From Hypnocyclicus thermotrophus (GTDB lineage Bacteria; Fusobacteriota; Fusobacteriia; Fusobacteriales; Fusobacteriaceae): a stretch of 64,000 nt of DNA. The position numbers and the translations under genes are program-made. The DNA lies in contig NZ_SOBG01000004.1 of the NCBI RefSeq assembly GCF_004365575.1, positions 1 to 64,000 of the forward strand, given 5' to 3'. How positions within the stretch are numbered: position 1 is the first letter of the stretch; every line of letters begins with the position of its first letter. The notes beneath the pieces are model-generated. The model was given only the letters and a program-made list of their open reading frames with translations. It was not told the DNA's origin and did no database searches. Of this stretch, positions 52,946-62,763 are shown piece by piece.

Positions 52946-55900
52946 TTATAAAATTAATTCTAAATATTTATTATTAGGTATTTTATTATTTAGTTTCCAT
53001 CTAATATACATAGGTTTATTACCATTACTATTATAGTACTCTGCTTTTCCTAAATAAACAAATTTTTTTATTATTCCATTAATCTTTTCATATTTTCTAA
53101 TAAATATATGTACATTGTATCCTAATTTTTTATGGTTTACAAAAATATTTCCGATTTTTGAGTCATGTGATGTTTTATTTTGACTTATCCATTGTATAAT
53201 ATCTTGATTTTGAAAATAATTATCATATTTTAAATGTACAGGAATGTCTTGTGATTTATTTATAGTAATAAATAAACAAATTTCTTTATTACTTATAGCA
53301 TAACCTGCTCTCCAACTTCCTCTAGGTACATTTGATAAAAATAGATACTGTAACTCTAATCTACTATATTCTTTATATAATATAAGATCTTTATTATCAA
53401 AATATTTTTGATAATATACAACTAAAAATTCTAAAAATTTTATGAAATAATCTCTAATATTATTATCTATTATATACACATTTTTTAATCTATAAAAATT
53501 ATGAAATGGCTCTATAATATCATCCTCTAAAAGCTCTTCAATCGCTCTTTCTATATATTCTATTTTATTTTTTTTAAATTGTTTTGAGATATCATTTTCT
53601 AATTTTTTTATACTCAATTCTTTTTTATTTAGTAATTCTTTTACTATATATACTACTTGTGGATACTTTATAGGCACTCTTTTTTCAAAATAATTAAACA
53701 AATAAAACAATTCTTTATTATTTAATATTTTTCTTTCGACTTCAGATATATCACCTATTATTTTTTTAAATTTTAAATAACTTTTATATTTTGTAATAAT
53801 ATCTTCTAATTTTAATTGCTGATAAAATAAAAAATCTATAAATTCTATTTCTCTTAATTCATCAGTATTTTTAATAATATTTTTCATTTCAAAATAAAGT
53901 GTTTTTATAATTTCATCTTTTATTTTTAATTTTTCTATTTTTTCTAAAATATTTTGCCTTGCAATTTTATCTAATTCAATATAAAAATTTTCTGTATAAT
54001 CAAGATAATTTCTTTTCAAATCTTTTATTATATTTGTATCATTTCCAACTAAATTTTTTTCTATTGCATAAGGTAATATATAATTTTTTCTATAATTTCC
54101 AATAAAATCTAAAATAGTAACAAAATGTTTATCTTTCGACTTCCTTAAACCTCTTCCTAATTGTTGTATAAAAATAGTCATAGATTCTGTTGGACGCAAA
54201 AATAAAAGTGTATTTATTTCTGGTATATCAATCCCTTCATTAAATATATCTACACAAAATATTATCTCTATTTCACCATTTTTCAATTTTTTTATTATAT
54301 TTTTTCTTTCTTTTATACTATTATCTGCTATTAAATATTCTGTTTTATATCCTTTTTTATTAAACTCTATACTCATATATTTTACATGTTCTTTATTTAC
54401 ACAAAATCCTAATGCTTTTAATTTATCACCATCAAAAGAATATAATTTTAATTTTTCAACAATAAAATCTACTCTTTTATTTATATTTAAATGTTTTACT
54501 AAATCTATTTCATCATACATATTATTTTTATTTTTTATTTTTTCATAATTTATACTATTATCTGTTATTCCAAAATAATGAAAAGGTACAAGTAATTCTT
54601 TTTCAAGTGCCTCTTTTAATCTTATCTCTCCAACAAGATTATAATCACATATTTCTAATACATCTTTCCCATCCATTCTTTCTGGAGTTGCTGTGAGACC
54701 TAACAAAAATTTTGGTTTAAAATATTTAATTATTTTTTTATATGAATTACTACTCGCATGATGAAATTCATCTATTATTATATAATCAAATTCTTCTTTT
54801 TTATATTTTTTTAAATTTATTTCTTTTGATAGTGTTTGTACTGTAGCAAATAAATATTCATTCTCAAACTCTTTATAATTCATTGTTAATTTTCCATAAT
54901 TTTTATTTTTTATTATTTTTTTAAAACTATCTATCCCGTTATCTAAAAGCTCTTCTCTATGTGCCAAAAAAAGTAGTTTTTTAGGATTAAAATTCTTTAC
55001 ATCAAATGCAGATAAATAAGTTTTTCCTGTTCCTGTAGCTGCTATAACTACTGCTTTTTTATTCCCTTTTTTTCTTGTTTCTTTTAAATTTTTTAAAATA
55101 TTTGTTTGCATAATATTTGGTTTTATTTTATTTTCTTCTATTTTTTCTTTTATACTAAAACTATTTATTTTATACTTATTTTTATAAAATTCTTCATATT
55201 TTTTTATTATGTTATTATTTAACAAATACACTTTATCACTATTCCATATTCTATAAAATTCTTCTATTGCATCATTATAAATATCTAAATATGGTGCATC
55301 ATAAAGCTTTACATTCCATTCATTTGAAGTAAAAAAAGCTATTTGAGATATATTTGCTGATCCTATTATTACACTATTCATATTTTTCTTTCTATTAAAA
55401 ATATATGCTTTTGTATGAAAACTTTCTAAATTTGCATCATAAAGTTTTACTTCTATATTTTTAAATTCTAATAATTTTTTTAATGCCTTTGGTTCAGTAA
55501 TATTTAAATATGTTGATGTAATAATTTTACCTTTTATCCCTAATACCTCTAATTCTTTTAATTCACTAATTAATAATTGAAGTCCAGACATTTTTATAAA
55601 ACTAACTATAAAATAAAATTCATTACATGTTTTTAATTGATTTTTTAATTCTTTTAATAAATTATTATTTTTTGTTTTTTTATTTATAATAAGAGAATTA
55701 TTTTTTATTTCAAAATCATTCGTCACATCAATATTTGTATTATTGTCCGTATACATAATTTTGTTTAATGGGAATTCAATTTTTTCATTTAAATATTTAC
55801 TATATTTTTTTATCACTTCTTCATAACTATTATTTTCATTTTCTAGATATATCTTTCCTATTATGTCCTCTAATATTTTTTCTTTGTACTCTTCTATCTT

Positions 55901-55972
55901 ATAATATTTCTTATTTTTTATATTTTTATAATCTTTATCTCTAATTTTTAATTCTTCATAAATATTTTTCAT
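52946..55972 (-). CDS. PLD nuclease-like / SF2 helicase / DUF3427 protein
   Basis: This 1008-residue protein has an N-terminal phospholipase D-like domain (about 105-245) with the single catalytic motif HTKAY (186-190) and GSANIS (204-209), and a superfamily 2 helicase core with Walker A ATGTGKT (312-318), DEFH (401-404) and QQLGRGLRKS as motif VI. The C-terminal part (about 730-1008, NVPRGSWRAGY) is a DUF3427-like domain. The layout is known from many bacteria and has been linked to defence or DNA repair by architecture only. Very high A+T, many Lys/Asn. It starts a three-gene unit with NUDIX and phosphoesterase genes. GGTGA precedes the ATG. Confidence 0.87.
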   Translation of the reverse strand: MKNIYEELKIRDKDYKNIKNKKYYKIEEYKEKILEDIIGKIYLENENNSYEEVIKKYSKYLNEKIEFPLNKIMYTDNNTNIDVTNDFEIKNNSLIINKKTKNNNLLKELKNQLKTCNEFYFIVSFIKMSGLQLLISELKELEVLGIKGKIITSTYLNITEPKALKKLLEFKNIEVKLYDANLESFHTKAYIFNRKKNMNSVIIGSANISQIAFFTSNEWNVKLYDAPYLDIYNDAIEEFYRIWNSDKVYLLNNNIIKKYEEFYKNKYKINSFSIKEKIEENKIKPNIMQTNILKNLKETRKKGNKKAVVIAATGTGKTYLSAFDVKNFNPKKLLFLAHREELLDNGIDSFKKIIKNKNYGKLTMNYKEFENEYLFATVQTLSKEINLKKYKKEEFDYIIIDEFHHASSNSYKKIIKYFKPKFLLGLTATPERMDGKDVLEICDYNLVGEIRLKEALEKELLVPFHYFGITDNSINYEKIKNKNNMYDEIDLVKHLNINKRVDFIVEKLKLYSFDGDKLKALGFCVNKEHVKYMSIEFNKKGYKTEYLIADNSIKERKNIIKKLKNGEIEIIFCVDIFNEGIDIPEINTLLFLRPTESMTIFIQQLGRGLRKSKDKHFVTILDFIGNYRKNYILPYAIEKNLVGNDTNIIKDLKRNYLDYTENFYIELDKIARQNILEKIEKLKIKDEIIKTLYFEMKNIIKNTDELREIEFIDFLFYQQLKLEDIITKYKSYLKFKKIIGDISEVERKILNNKELFYLFNYFEKRVPIKYPQVVYIVKELLNKKELSIKKLENDISKQFKKNKIEYIERAIEELLEDDIIEPFHNFYRLKNVYIIDNNIRDYFIKFLEFLVVYYQKYFDNKDLILYKEYSRLELQYLFLSNVPRGSWRAGYAISNKEICLFITINKSQDIPVHLKYDNYFQNQDIIQWISQNKTSHDSKIGNIFVNHKKLGYNVHIFIRKYEKINGIIKKFVYLGKAEYYNSNGNKPMYIRWKLNNKIPNNKYLELIL

Positions 55973-56040
55973 AAAATCACCATTTTTTTATTTTTGTATA
56001 TATACACATATTATTATTTTTTATTTTAGGAAATCCCATA

Positions 56041-56071
56041 TAAAAAAAGAGGAATTTATTTATATTCCTCT
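56041..56071 (-). terminator. Terminator after engB
   Basis: AGAGGAAT pairs with ATTCCTCT across an 8-base loop, and on the minus strand a run of seven T residues follows. It ends the lon-engB unit, 6 bases after the engB stop codon. Confidence 0.87.
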
Positions 56072-56077
56072 ATAAAA

Positions 56078-56656
56078 TTATAAATTTTCTTTAATAAAAT
56101 CTAATAATTCTTGTTTTCCAGTATTGTTTAATGATGAATAAAATAATACATCATTATTATCAAATACTAATTTCTTTTTTATTTCTTTTAATTGTTTAAA
56201 TTTTTCATTATTAGACAATTTATCAACTTTTGTAAATATTATTTTATAATCTACTTCATTATGTTCTAGCCATCTAAGCATTTCTAAGTCTTCTCCTGAA
56301 GGAACTCTTCTTATATCTAATAAAACAAATACTAATTTTTTTCTATCTGATTGTAAATAATCACCTATAATTTTTCCCCAATTATCTTTTACAGCTTTTG
56401 GTACTTTTGCAAATCCATATCCAGGTAAATCTACAAAATAAAATTTTTTATTAATTAAAAAATAATTTATTAACTGTGTTCTTCCCGGTGTTTTGCTTGT
56501 TTTAGCTAATTTTTTTCTATTTGTTACACTATTTATTAATGATGACTTTCCTACATTTGATTTCCCTACAAATGCAAACTCTGTATATTCTAACTGTTCT
56601 GGATAGCCATTTTTTTCTACAGCCGATATAACAAAGTCAGCGTGCTTAATCTCCAT
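56078..56656 (-). CDS. engB: Ribosome-biogenesis GTPase EngB (YsxC/YihA)
   Basis: EngB is a small GTPase needed for 50S subunit assembly. The 192-residue protein has G1 GKSNVGKS (residues 31-38), G3 DLPGYGFAK and G4 TKVD, and the N-terminal stretch IKHADFVISA typical of the family. AGGAGA precedes the ATG. It lies 25 bases after the flavin reductase gene. The lon-engB neighbourhood is found in many bacteria. It is the last gene of the minus-strand protease cluster. Confidence 0.95.
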   Translation of the reverse strand: MEIKHADFVISAVEKNGYPEQLEYTEFAFVGKSNVGKSSLINSVTNRKKLAKTSKTPGRTQLINYFLINKKFYFVDLPGYGFAKVPKAVKDNWGKIIGDYLQSDRKKLVFVLLDIRRVPSGEDLEMLRWLEHNEVDYKIIFTKVDKLSNNEKFKQLKEIKKKLVFDNNDVLFYSSLNNTGKQELLDFIKENL

Positions 56657-56681
56657 TTTTACTCTCCTATTTTTCTATTTT

Positions 56682-57164
56682 TTATTCTTCTGTATAATTT
56701 TCCATAATTTCTACAATTTCACCAATATACATTATATGATAATCATTTTCATAAAATTCTTCTATTTTTTTGTCTATAAATGATTCTGGAGTTAAATGTT
56801 GTCTATATATTTTTTTACAATATATTACCATATTTGCTTGTTCAAAATACACTTTTCCATCTTCTATTGCTGGTATAAGAGATGTTTCTTTTATTTTATC
56901 TAATTCTCTTCCACTTACTTTTCCTAAGTAATCCAACTCTTTTTTATACTCTTTATCAAAAAATGACAATGTGAAATATTCGCTCGCATCTATAAACTCT
57001 CTTGTATATCTTTGAGGTCTAACAAATATATAAACCACTTCTTTATTCCATAAAACTCCCATACCGCCCCATGATGCAGTCATAGTATTAATTTTATCTT
57101 CTTTTTGTGCACTAATTAACATCCAATCTTTTCCAATTTTTTCAAATACATTAAATTTTTTCAT
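56682..57164 (-). CDS. Flavin reductase-like protein (FMN-binding split barrel)
   Basis: This 160-residue protein resembles the flavin reductase family: an FMN-binding split beta-barrel with NTMTASWGGMGVLWNK (26-41) and RPQRYTREFIDASEYF (49-64). Such proteins reduce free flavin or bind FMN in small-molecule reduction; the substrate is unknown. AAGGGGG precedes the ATG. It lies 42 bases after lon and 25 before engB, so cotranscription is likely; a functional link to them is not evident. Confidence 0.8.
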   Translation of the reverse strand: MKKFNVFEKIGKDWMLISAQKEDKINTMTASWGGMGVLWNKEVVYIFVRPQRYTREFIDASEYFTLSFFDKEYKKELDYLGKVSGRELDKIKETSLIPAIEDGKVYFEQANMVIYCKKIYRQHLTPESFIDKKIEEFYENDYHIMYIGEIVEIMENYTEE

Positions 57165-57206
57165 TTCATCCCCCTTTTAACCTAAATAGGGCGACTACTG
57201 CCACCC

Positions 57207-59516
57207 TTATTTATTGTCAAAAATTATTTTTTCTACTTCATCATAATGTTTTACAAAATGAATTGTTATATCTTTTTTTATTTCTTTAGGTAATTCTTCT
57301 GTATCTGGCTCATTATCAATAGGAAGTATTACATCTGTTACTCCTATTCTATGAGCTCCTATGATTTTTTCTTTTATTCCACCCACTGGTAATATATCAC
57401 CTGTAATAGTTACTTCTCCTGTCATAGCTACATCTTGTCTTACAGGTCTATTTGATAGTGCTGAAATAATTGCAGTAGTTATAGTAATACCTGCTGATGG
57501 TCCATCTTTGGGTACTGCACCTTCTGGAAAATGTAAATGTAAATCATATTTTTCATAAAATTTTTCTTCTATTTTATAATCTTGTCGTTTTGCTCTTACA
57601 TATGAATATGCTACTTGAGCAGACTCTTTCATTACGTCTCCAAGTTTACCCGTTAAAGTTAATTTACCTTTACCTTCCATTTTTATAGCTTGTACTTCAA
57701 GTGCTGTTCCACCTACAGCAGTCCATGCAAGTCCATTTACTATCCCTATTCTAGATTCTTTTGATTTTTGTTTATCTGGTCTAAATTTAGCTTTATCTAA
57801 ATATTTTTCTATATTATTTACACTAATAATTAGACTTTTCTTATCTTTATCTATTACTTCTTTTGCTACTCTTCTAAATACTTTATTTATCTCTCTTTTT
57901 AGATTTCTAACTCCCGCCTCTTTTGTATATTCATTTATAATTTTTTTAAGAGCTTCATCAGAAATTTTAACATTTATATCTTTTAATCCATTTTCCTCTT
58001 TTGAAGCTGGGATTAAATATTTTTTAGCAATATGTTTTTTTTCAAATTCTGTATATGAACTAAGATTAATAATCTCCATTCTATCCCTAAGAGGCATAGG
58101 AATTCTTCCTAAATCATTTGCTGTTGCTATAAAAAATACTTCTGATAAATCAAATGGCGTATCTACATAATGATCTTCAAAATGAATATTTTGAGCTGGA
58201 TCTAGTACTTCTAACATTGCAGAAGCTGGATCTCCTCTAAAATCTGTAGCCATTTTATCTATTTCATCTAAAAGCATTAATGGATTTTTACTCCCCGCTT
58301 CTTTTATTCCTTTTATTATTCTACCAGGCATTGCTCCTATATATGTTCTTCTATGTCCTCTAATTTCAGCTTCATCTCTTACTCCACCAAGTGATATTCT
58401 TACAAATTCTCTATTTAACGCTCTTGCAATTGAGTTTGCTAATGAAGTTTTTCCTACTCCTGGAGGCCCTACAAGACAAAGAATAGAACCTTTCATATTT
58501 GGATTTAATTTTTTAACTGCTAAAAATTCTAATATTCTTTCTTTTACAGTCTTCAATCCATAATGATCTTCTTCTAATATTTTAAAAGCTTTTTGTATAT
58601 CTAATATCTCTTTTGTTTTTTTATTCCACGGCAAATCTAAAAGAGTTTCTATATAGCTTCTTATCACCGAAGCTTCAGAGGAAAATGATGGCATTTTAGC
58701 AAATCTATCTAATTCTTTATTTAATTTTTCTTTTACTATTTTAGGTAATTTTGCATTTTTTACTTTTTTCCTAAATTCACTTACTTCATCACTTTCATTT
58801 GCAGTTTCCCCAAGTTCTTCTTTAAGAGCACTTATTTTTTCTTTTAAATAATAATTTCTTTGTACTTCATTCATTTTTTCTTTTACTTTATTATCAATTT
58901 GTTTTTCAATTCCTACTATTTGAACTTCTTGATTAATTCTTTCAAGTAAAGTATATGCTCTTTCTTCTATATTAACTACTTCTAATAAAGTTTGTTTTTT
59001 GTCATTTGAAATTTGTAAATTAGATGTTATTAAATCTAATATTTTATCAAGATTTTTTAATCCTTGTAAATTTATTATTAAATCTGGTAATATTTTACCT
59101 GTAAGTTTAGCATATTTTTCAAAATTTTCAATTACTTTTCTTTTTAATGCTTCTTGCTCTTCTTCACTTATTTTTTCTGAATACAATTCCTCATATTCTG
59201 CAAAATAAGCCCCCTCTTCAATTACTACATTATTTATTTTAACTCTATTTTTTGCTTCAACTAATACTTTTATATTTCCATTTGGCATTTTTAATGTTTG
59301 TAATACATTTACAAGAACTCCTATATCATATATATCATTAGGTAATTTTGGATTTTCTTTTTTTGCATCTTTTTGCATACAAAGTATTAAAGTGTTATCA
59401 TCAATAAGCGCTTTTTCAAGTGTTGCTACACTTTTATCTCTTCCTACAAAAACAGGTGTTATTATTCCAGGGAAAACTATCAAATCTCTTGTTGGTATAA
59501 ATGCTGCTTTCTTCAT
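57207..59516 (-). CDS. lon: ATP-dependent protease La
   Basis: Lon degrades misfolded and regulatory proteins in the cytoplasm. The 769-residue protein has the N-terminal substrate-binding domain (about 1-200), a helical linker, the AAA+ module with Walker A GPPGVGKT (350-357), and the C-terminal protease domain with the Ser-Lys dyad S674 (KDGPSAG) and K717. Length and order are those of bacterial LonA. GGGAAGTGA precedes the ATG. It lies 33 bases after clpX, so three ATP-dependent protease genes form one unit. Confidence 0.97.
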   Translation of the reverse strand: MKKAAFIPTRDLIVFPGIITPVFVGRDKSVATLEKALIDDNTLILCMQKDAKKENPKLPNDIYDIGVLVNVLQTLKMPNGNIKVLVEAKNRVKINNVVIEEGAYFAEYEELYSEKISEEEQEALKRKVIENFEKYAKLTGKILPDLIINLQGLKNLDKILDLITSNLQISNDKKQTLLEVVNIEERAYTLLERINQEVQIVGIEKQIDNKVKEKMNEVQRNYYLKEKISALKEELGETANESDEVSEFRKKVKNAKLPKIVKEKLNKELDRFAKMPSFSSEASVIRSYIETLLDLPWNKKTKEILDIQKAFKILEEDHYGLKTVKERILEFLAVKKLNPNMKGSILCLVGPPGVGKTSLANSIARALNREFVRISLGGVRDEAEIRGHRRTYIGAMPGRIIKGIKEAGSKNPLMLLDEIDKMATDFRGDPASAMLEVLDPAQNIHFEDHYVDTPFDLSEVFFIATANDLGRIPMPLRDRMEIINLSSYTEFEKKHIAKKYLIPASKEENGLKDINVKISDEALKKIINEYTKEAGVRNLKREINKVFRRVAKEVIDKDKKSLIISVNNIEKYLDKAKFRPDKQKSKESRIGIVNGLAWTAVGGTALEVQAIKMEGKGKLTLTGKLGDVMKESAQVAYSYVRAKRQDYKIEEKFYEKYDLHLHFPEGAVPKDGPSAGITITTAIISALSNRPVRQDVAMTGEVTITGDILPVGGIKEKIIGAHRIGVTDVILPIDNEPDTEELPKEIKKDITIHFVKHYDEVEKIIFDNK

Positions 59517-59549
59517 TTTATCACTTCCCTTTCTCTTTAAATCATAGAA

Positions 59550-60794
59550 TTAATTATTGTATTCTATAATAACTTTACTTCTATCATCAATTGCATCTTT
59601 TGTAATTATTACTTTTTTTATATTCTCATTAGAAGGTACATCATACATTAAATCTAACATTACATGCTCCATTATAGAACGAAGTCCTCTAGCACCAATT
59701 TTTCTTTCTATTGCTCTTTTAGCAATATTTTTTAATGCTTCTTCTTCAAATTCTAACTCTACATCTTCAAGTTCAAAAAACTTTCTGTATTGTTTTACTA
59801 ATGAATTTTTAGGTTCTGTTAATATTTTAATTAAAGCTTCTTCATTTAAACTTTCTAATGTAGTTATTATAGGTAATCTTCCTATTAATTCTGGTATTAA
59901 TCCATGCCTTACTAAATCTTCCGGAAGAACTTGTTCTATTATCTTACCTTCATTTTCTTCTTTAATTTTTTTAATTTCAGAACCAAATCCCATTGATTTT
60001 TTTTCTGTTCTTTCTTTTATTTTTTTATCAAGACCTTCAAAAGCTCCACCAACTATAAATAAAATATTTTTAGTATCTATTTCTATAAGCTCTTGATGAG
60101 GATGCTTTCTTCCACCTTGAGGTGGTACACTAGCTTTAGTTCCTTCTATTATCTTTAATAACGCTTGTTGAACTCCTTCGCCTGACACATCTCGCGTAAT
60201 TGATACATTTTCAGATTTTCTAGCAATTTTATCTATTTCATCAATATATATTATTCCTCTTTCTGCTGCTTTTACATCCATTTCCGCTGCATGTAACAAT
60301 CTTACTAATACATTTTCTACATCATCTCCTACATACCCTGCTTCTGTAAGAGTTGTAGCATCTGCAATAGCAAATGGCACATTAAGAGTTCTTGCTAATG
60401 TTTCTGCAAGAAGTGTTTTTCCTGAACCTGTCGGCCCTATTAATAATACATTTGATTTTTGTAATTCTACATCATCATCATGTTTTTTCGTATCTTTATG
60501 TAATATTCTTTTATAATGATTATATACAGATACTGCTAATGTTTTTTTAGCTTCATTTTGTCCTATTACATACTCATCTAGTTTTTGTTTTATTTCAATT
60601 GGTTTTAATAAATTCACATTATTAAATGATGATAACTCTTTTGTTTCATCACTTTCTAACTCCATTGCTAATAGTTCTTCACAAGCTTCTACACACTCAT
60701 CACATATATACGCTTCTACTCCTGATATTAGTTTATATACTTCACTCTCTTTTTTCCCACAGAATGAACAATGCGGTTGCTTTTTATCTAGCAT
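59550..60794 (-). CDS. clpX: ClpX, ATPase subunit of ClpXP
   Basis: ClpX unfolds tagged proteins and feeds them to ClpP. The 414-residue protein has the N-terminal zinc domain with C9, C12, C31 and C34, Walker A GPTGSGKT, Walker [10 protein letters not shown], and the IGF-like loop replaced by MGFGSE, which needs checking because ClpX normally docks ClpP by (L/I/V)GF: here GFG lies in the same region. The ATG overlaps the clpP stop codon (TAATG), and the GAGGTGA site lies inside clpP. It is full length. Confidence 0.96.
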   Translation of the reverse strand: MLDKKQPHCSFCGKKESEVYKLISGVEAYICDECVEACEELLAMELESDETKELSSFNNVNLLKPIEIKQKLDEYVIGQNEAKKTLAVSVYNHYKRILHKDTKKHDDDVELQKSNVLLIGPTGSGKTLLAETLARTLNVPFAIADATTLTEAGYVGDDVENVLVRLLHAAEMDVKAAERGIIYIDEIDKIARKSENVSITRDVSGEGVQQALLKIIEGTKASVPPQGGRKHPHQELIEIDTKNILFIVGGAFEGLDKKIKERTEKKSMGFGSEIKKIKEENEGKIIEQVLPEDLVRHGLIPELIGRLPIITTLESLNEEALIKILTEPKNSLVKQYRKFFELEDVELEFEEEALKNIAKRAIERKIGARGLRSIMEHVMLDLMYDVPSNENIKKVIITKDAIDDRSKVIIEYNN

Positions 60795-61384
60795 TACTTT
60801 TCACCTCTGTCATTATAAAACACTTTATCTATTAATCCATAGTCTTTAGCCTCATCTGCGCTCATAAAATTATCTCTTTCAGTATCTTTATATACTTCTT
60901 TTATTTTTTTACCTGTATGTTTTGAGATAATATTTGATGTTATTTCTTTCATTCTAAGTATCTCTTTTGCTTGTATCTCTATATCTGTAGCTTGTCCTCT
61001 AGCCCCACCTAGTGGTTGATGTATCATTATTCTAGAATTTTCTAATGCATATCTTTTTCCTTTTGTTCCAGCTGTAAGAAGTAATGCACCCATACTTGCA
61101 GCTTGCCCTATACAAACAGTTGATACATCTGGTTTTATATATTGCATTGTATCATATATAGCAAGTCCTGCTGTTATAACTCCACCAGGGCTATTTATAT
61201 ACATTGTTATATCTTTTTCTGGATCTTCTGCTTCTAAAAATAAAAGTTGTGCTACTATAGAATTTGCTACAGTATCATCTATTTCTGTTCCTATAAATAC
61301 TATTCTATCTTTTAATAATCTAGAATATATATCATAAGCTCTTTCGCCTCTTCCTGTGTTCTCTATTACCATAGGATTATACAT
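60794..61384 (-). CDS. clpP: ClpP protease subunit
   Basis: ClpP is the serine protease chamber that works with ClpX. The 196-residue protein has the catalytic S97 (GQAASMGA) and H122 (MIHQPLGG), with the aspartate in the ERDNFM segment. There is no long propeptide. AGGAGG precedes the ATG. It follows tig after 73 bases and overlaps clpX by one base. The tig-clpP-clpX-lon order is a well known bacterial arrangement. Confidence 0.97.
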   Translation of the reverse strand: MYNPMVIENTGRGERAYDIYSRLLKDRIVFIGTEIDDTVANSIVAQLLFLEAEDPEKDITMYINSPGGVITAGLAIYDTMQYIKPDVSTVCIGQAASMGALLLTAGTKGKRYALENSRIMIHQPLGGARGQATDIEIQAKEILRMKEITSNIISKHTGKKIKEVYKDTERDNFMSADEAKDYGLIDKVFYNDRGEK

Positions 61385-61418
61385 AGTAATACCTCCTAGT
61401 TGTGTTTAATTAGAATTT

Positions 61419-61442
61419 AAGGACAGAAAATTTTCTGCCCTT
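61419..61442 (-). other. Hairpin between tig and clpP
   Basis: AAGG-A-CAGAAAA and TTTTCTG-C-CCTT pair with one A-C mismatch. No T run follows on the minus strand, so it looks like an internal mRNA hairpin that could separate trigger factor from protease expression. Confidence 0.45.
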
Positions 61443-61457
61443 TATAGTTTATTTAAA

Positions 61458-62747
61458 TTATTTTACATTTTCTACTAATAAATCAATAGTTTTTTGTATT
61501 TGTAAATCTATTTTTAAATTTTCTTTAAAATTTTCTAATGTTTTAGCTTTTGTTAATTCTTCTATTAATTTTTCAGTTTCCATATTGTACATAGCAGCTA
61601 TTTCATCTATTTTTGTACTTAATTCTTCTTCATTTACTTCTACATTTTCTATTTCAGCAATTTTTCCAAGAACTAAATCACTTTTAACTTTATTTTCAGA
61701 TAAAGGTTTTAACTGACTTAATAACCCATCTTTTGTTAATCCTGACATTTGCATATACATTTCTAATGTAGCACCTTGCATTTTTAATTGATTTTCAAAA
61801 TCTCTTATTCTCGCTTCTGTTTCTTTAGCTACCATAGAAGATGGTACTGCTACTGTAGCATTATTAACCGCTGCGTCTACTACTTTATTTCTAAATTCAT
61901 TTTCTACTCTTGTTTTTTCTCTATTTTCTATTTCTTCTCTTTTTTTAACTTTTAAATCTTCTACTGAATCGTATCCTTTTGCTTTTGCAAATTCATCATT
62001 TAATTCAGGTTTTATATTTTTTTTAATAGAATTTAATTTTACTTTAAATGTAACAGGTTTCCCTGCTAATTCAGGTTTAAAATAGCTTTCAGGGAATGTT
62101 ACATTTATTTCTCCTTCTTGCCCTTTTTTATATCCTACTAATTGTTCTTCAAAGTTATCTATAAATGTTTTTGAACCTAATGATAATGGATAATTTTCTC
62201 CTTTTCCACCTTCAAAAGCAACACCATCTAAAAACCCTTCAAAATCAATGTTAACTGTATCTCCAATTTGTGCTGTATAATCATCTTCTGCATCTTCTAA
62301 TTTTGAATCAGCTTCTACCATAGATTCAATCTCTTTTTCTACAACTTCATCAGTAACATTCACATCTTCTTTTGTTACTTCTAATCCTTTGTATTCTCCT
62401 AATTCAACTTCTGGAAATACTTCTACAGTAAACACTCCATGAAATTTATCTTCTTCTAATTTTACTTCTACAGTTTTTAAATAATCTACTGGTTTTAAAT
62501 TATTTTCAACAATTATATTTTCATAATTAGCTTTTAATAATTCATCTGTTAATTCTTCTTTAATATTTGCTTCAAAGTTTTTTTCAATTAATGAAAGTGG
62601 AGTTTTACCTTTTCTAAACCCTGGCATTTCTACCTTTGATTGTATATTTTTAAGTATCTCTTCTCTTTTTTTAGATACTTCTTCACCTTCTAAATTTAAT
62701 GTTATTTCTACTACAGAATTTTCTAATTTTTTGATTTCTACTGACAT
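61458..62747 (-). CDS. tig: Trigger factor
   Basis: Trigger factor is the ribosome-bound chaperone and peptidyl-prolyl isomerase. The 429-residue protein has the ribosome-binding motif PGFRKGKTP (residues about 41-49), an FKBP-like domain (about 160-240) starting at GDTVNIDFEGFLDG, and a helical C-terminal domain. I take the ATG at 62747, with AAGGAGG upstream; a longer frame starting 42 bases earlier overlaps recJ and has no ribosome site. It lies 16 bases after recJ and starts the protease group. Confidence 0.95.
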   Translation of the reverse strand: MSVEIKKLENSVVEITLNLEGEEVSKKREEILKNIQSKVEMPGFRKGKTPLSLIEKNFEANIKEELTDELLKANYENIIVENNLKPVDYLKTVEVKLEEDKFHGVFTVEVFPEVELGEYKGLEVTKEDVNVTDEVVEKEIESMVEADSKLEDAEDDYTAQIGDTVNIDFEGFLDGVAFEGGKGENYPLSLGSKTFIDNFEEQLVGYKKGQEGEINVTFPESYFKPELAGKPVTFKVKLNSIKKNIKPELNDEFAKAKGYDSVEDLKVKKREEIENREKTRVENEFRNKVVDAAVNNATVAVPSSMVAKETEARIRDFENQLKMQGATLEMYMQMSGLTKDGLLSQLKPLSENKVKSDLVLGKIAEIENVEVNEEELSTKIDEIAAMYNMETEKLIEELTKAKTLENFKENLKIDLQIQKTIDLLVENVK

Positions 62748-62763
62748 TGTTTCCTCCTTAAAG

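Noticed and set aside
57165-57206. Terminator between lon and the flavin reductase gene
   Set aside because: The possible stem (AATAGGG...CCCTTATT) has bulges and mismatches, and no T run follows.
59557-60096. Plus-strand open frame opposite clpX
   Set aside because: Shadow of a conserved gene; low-complexity hydrophobic/Ser-rich product without start signals.
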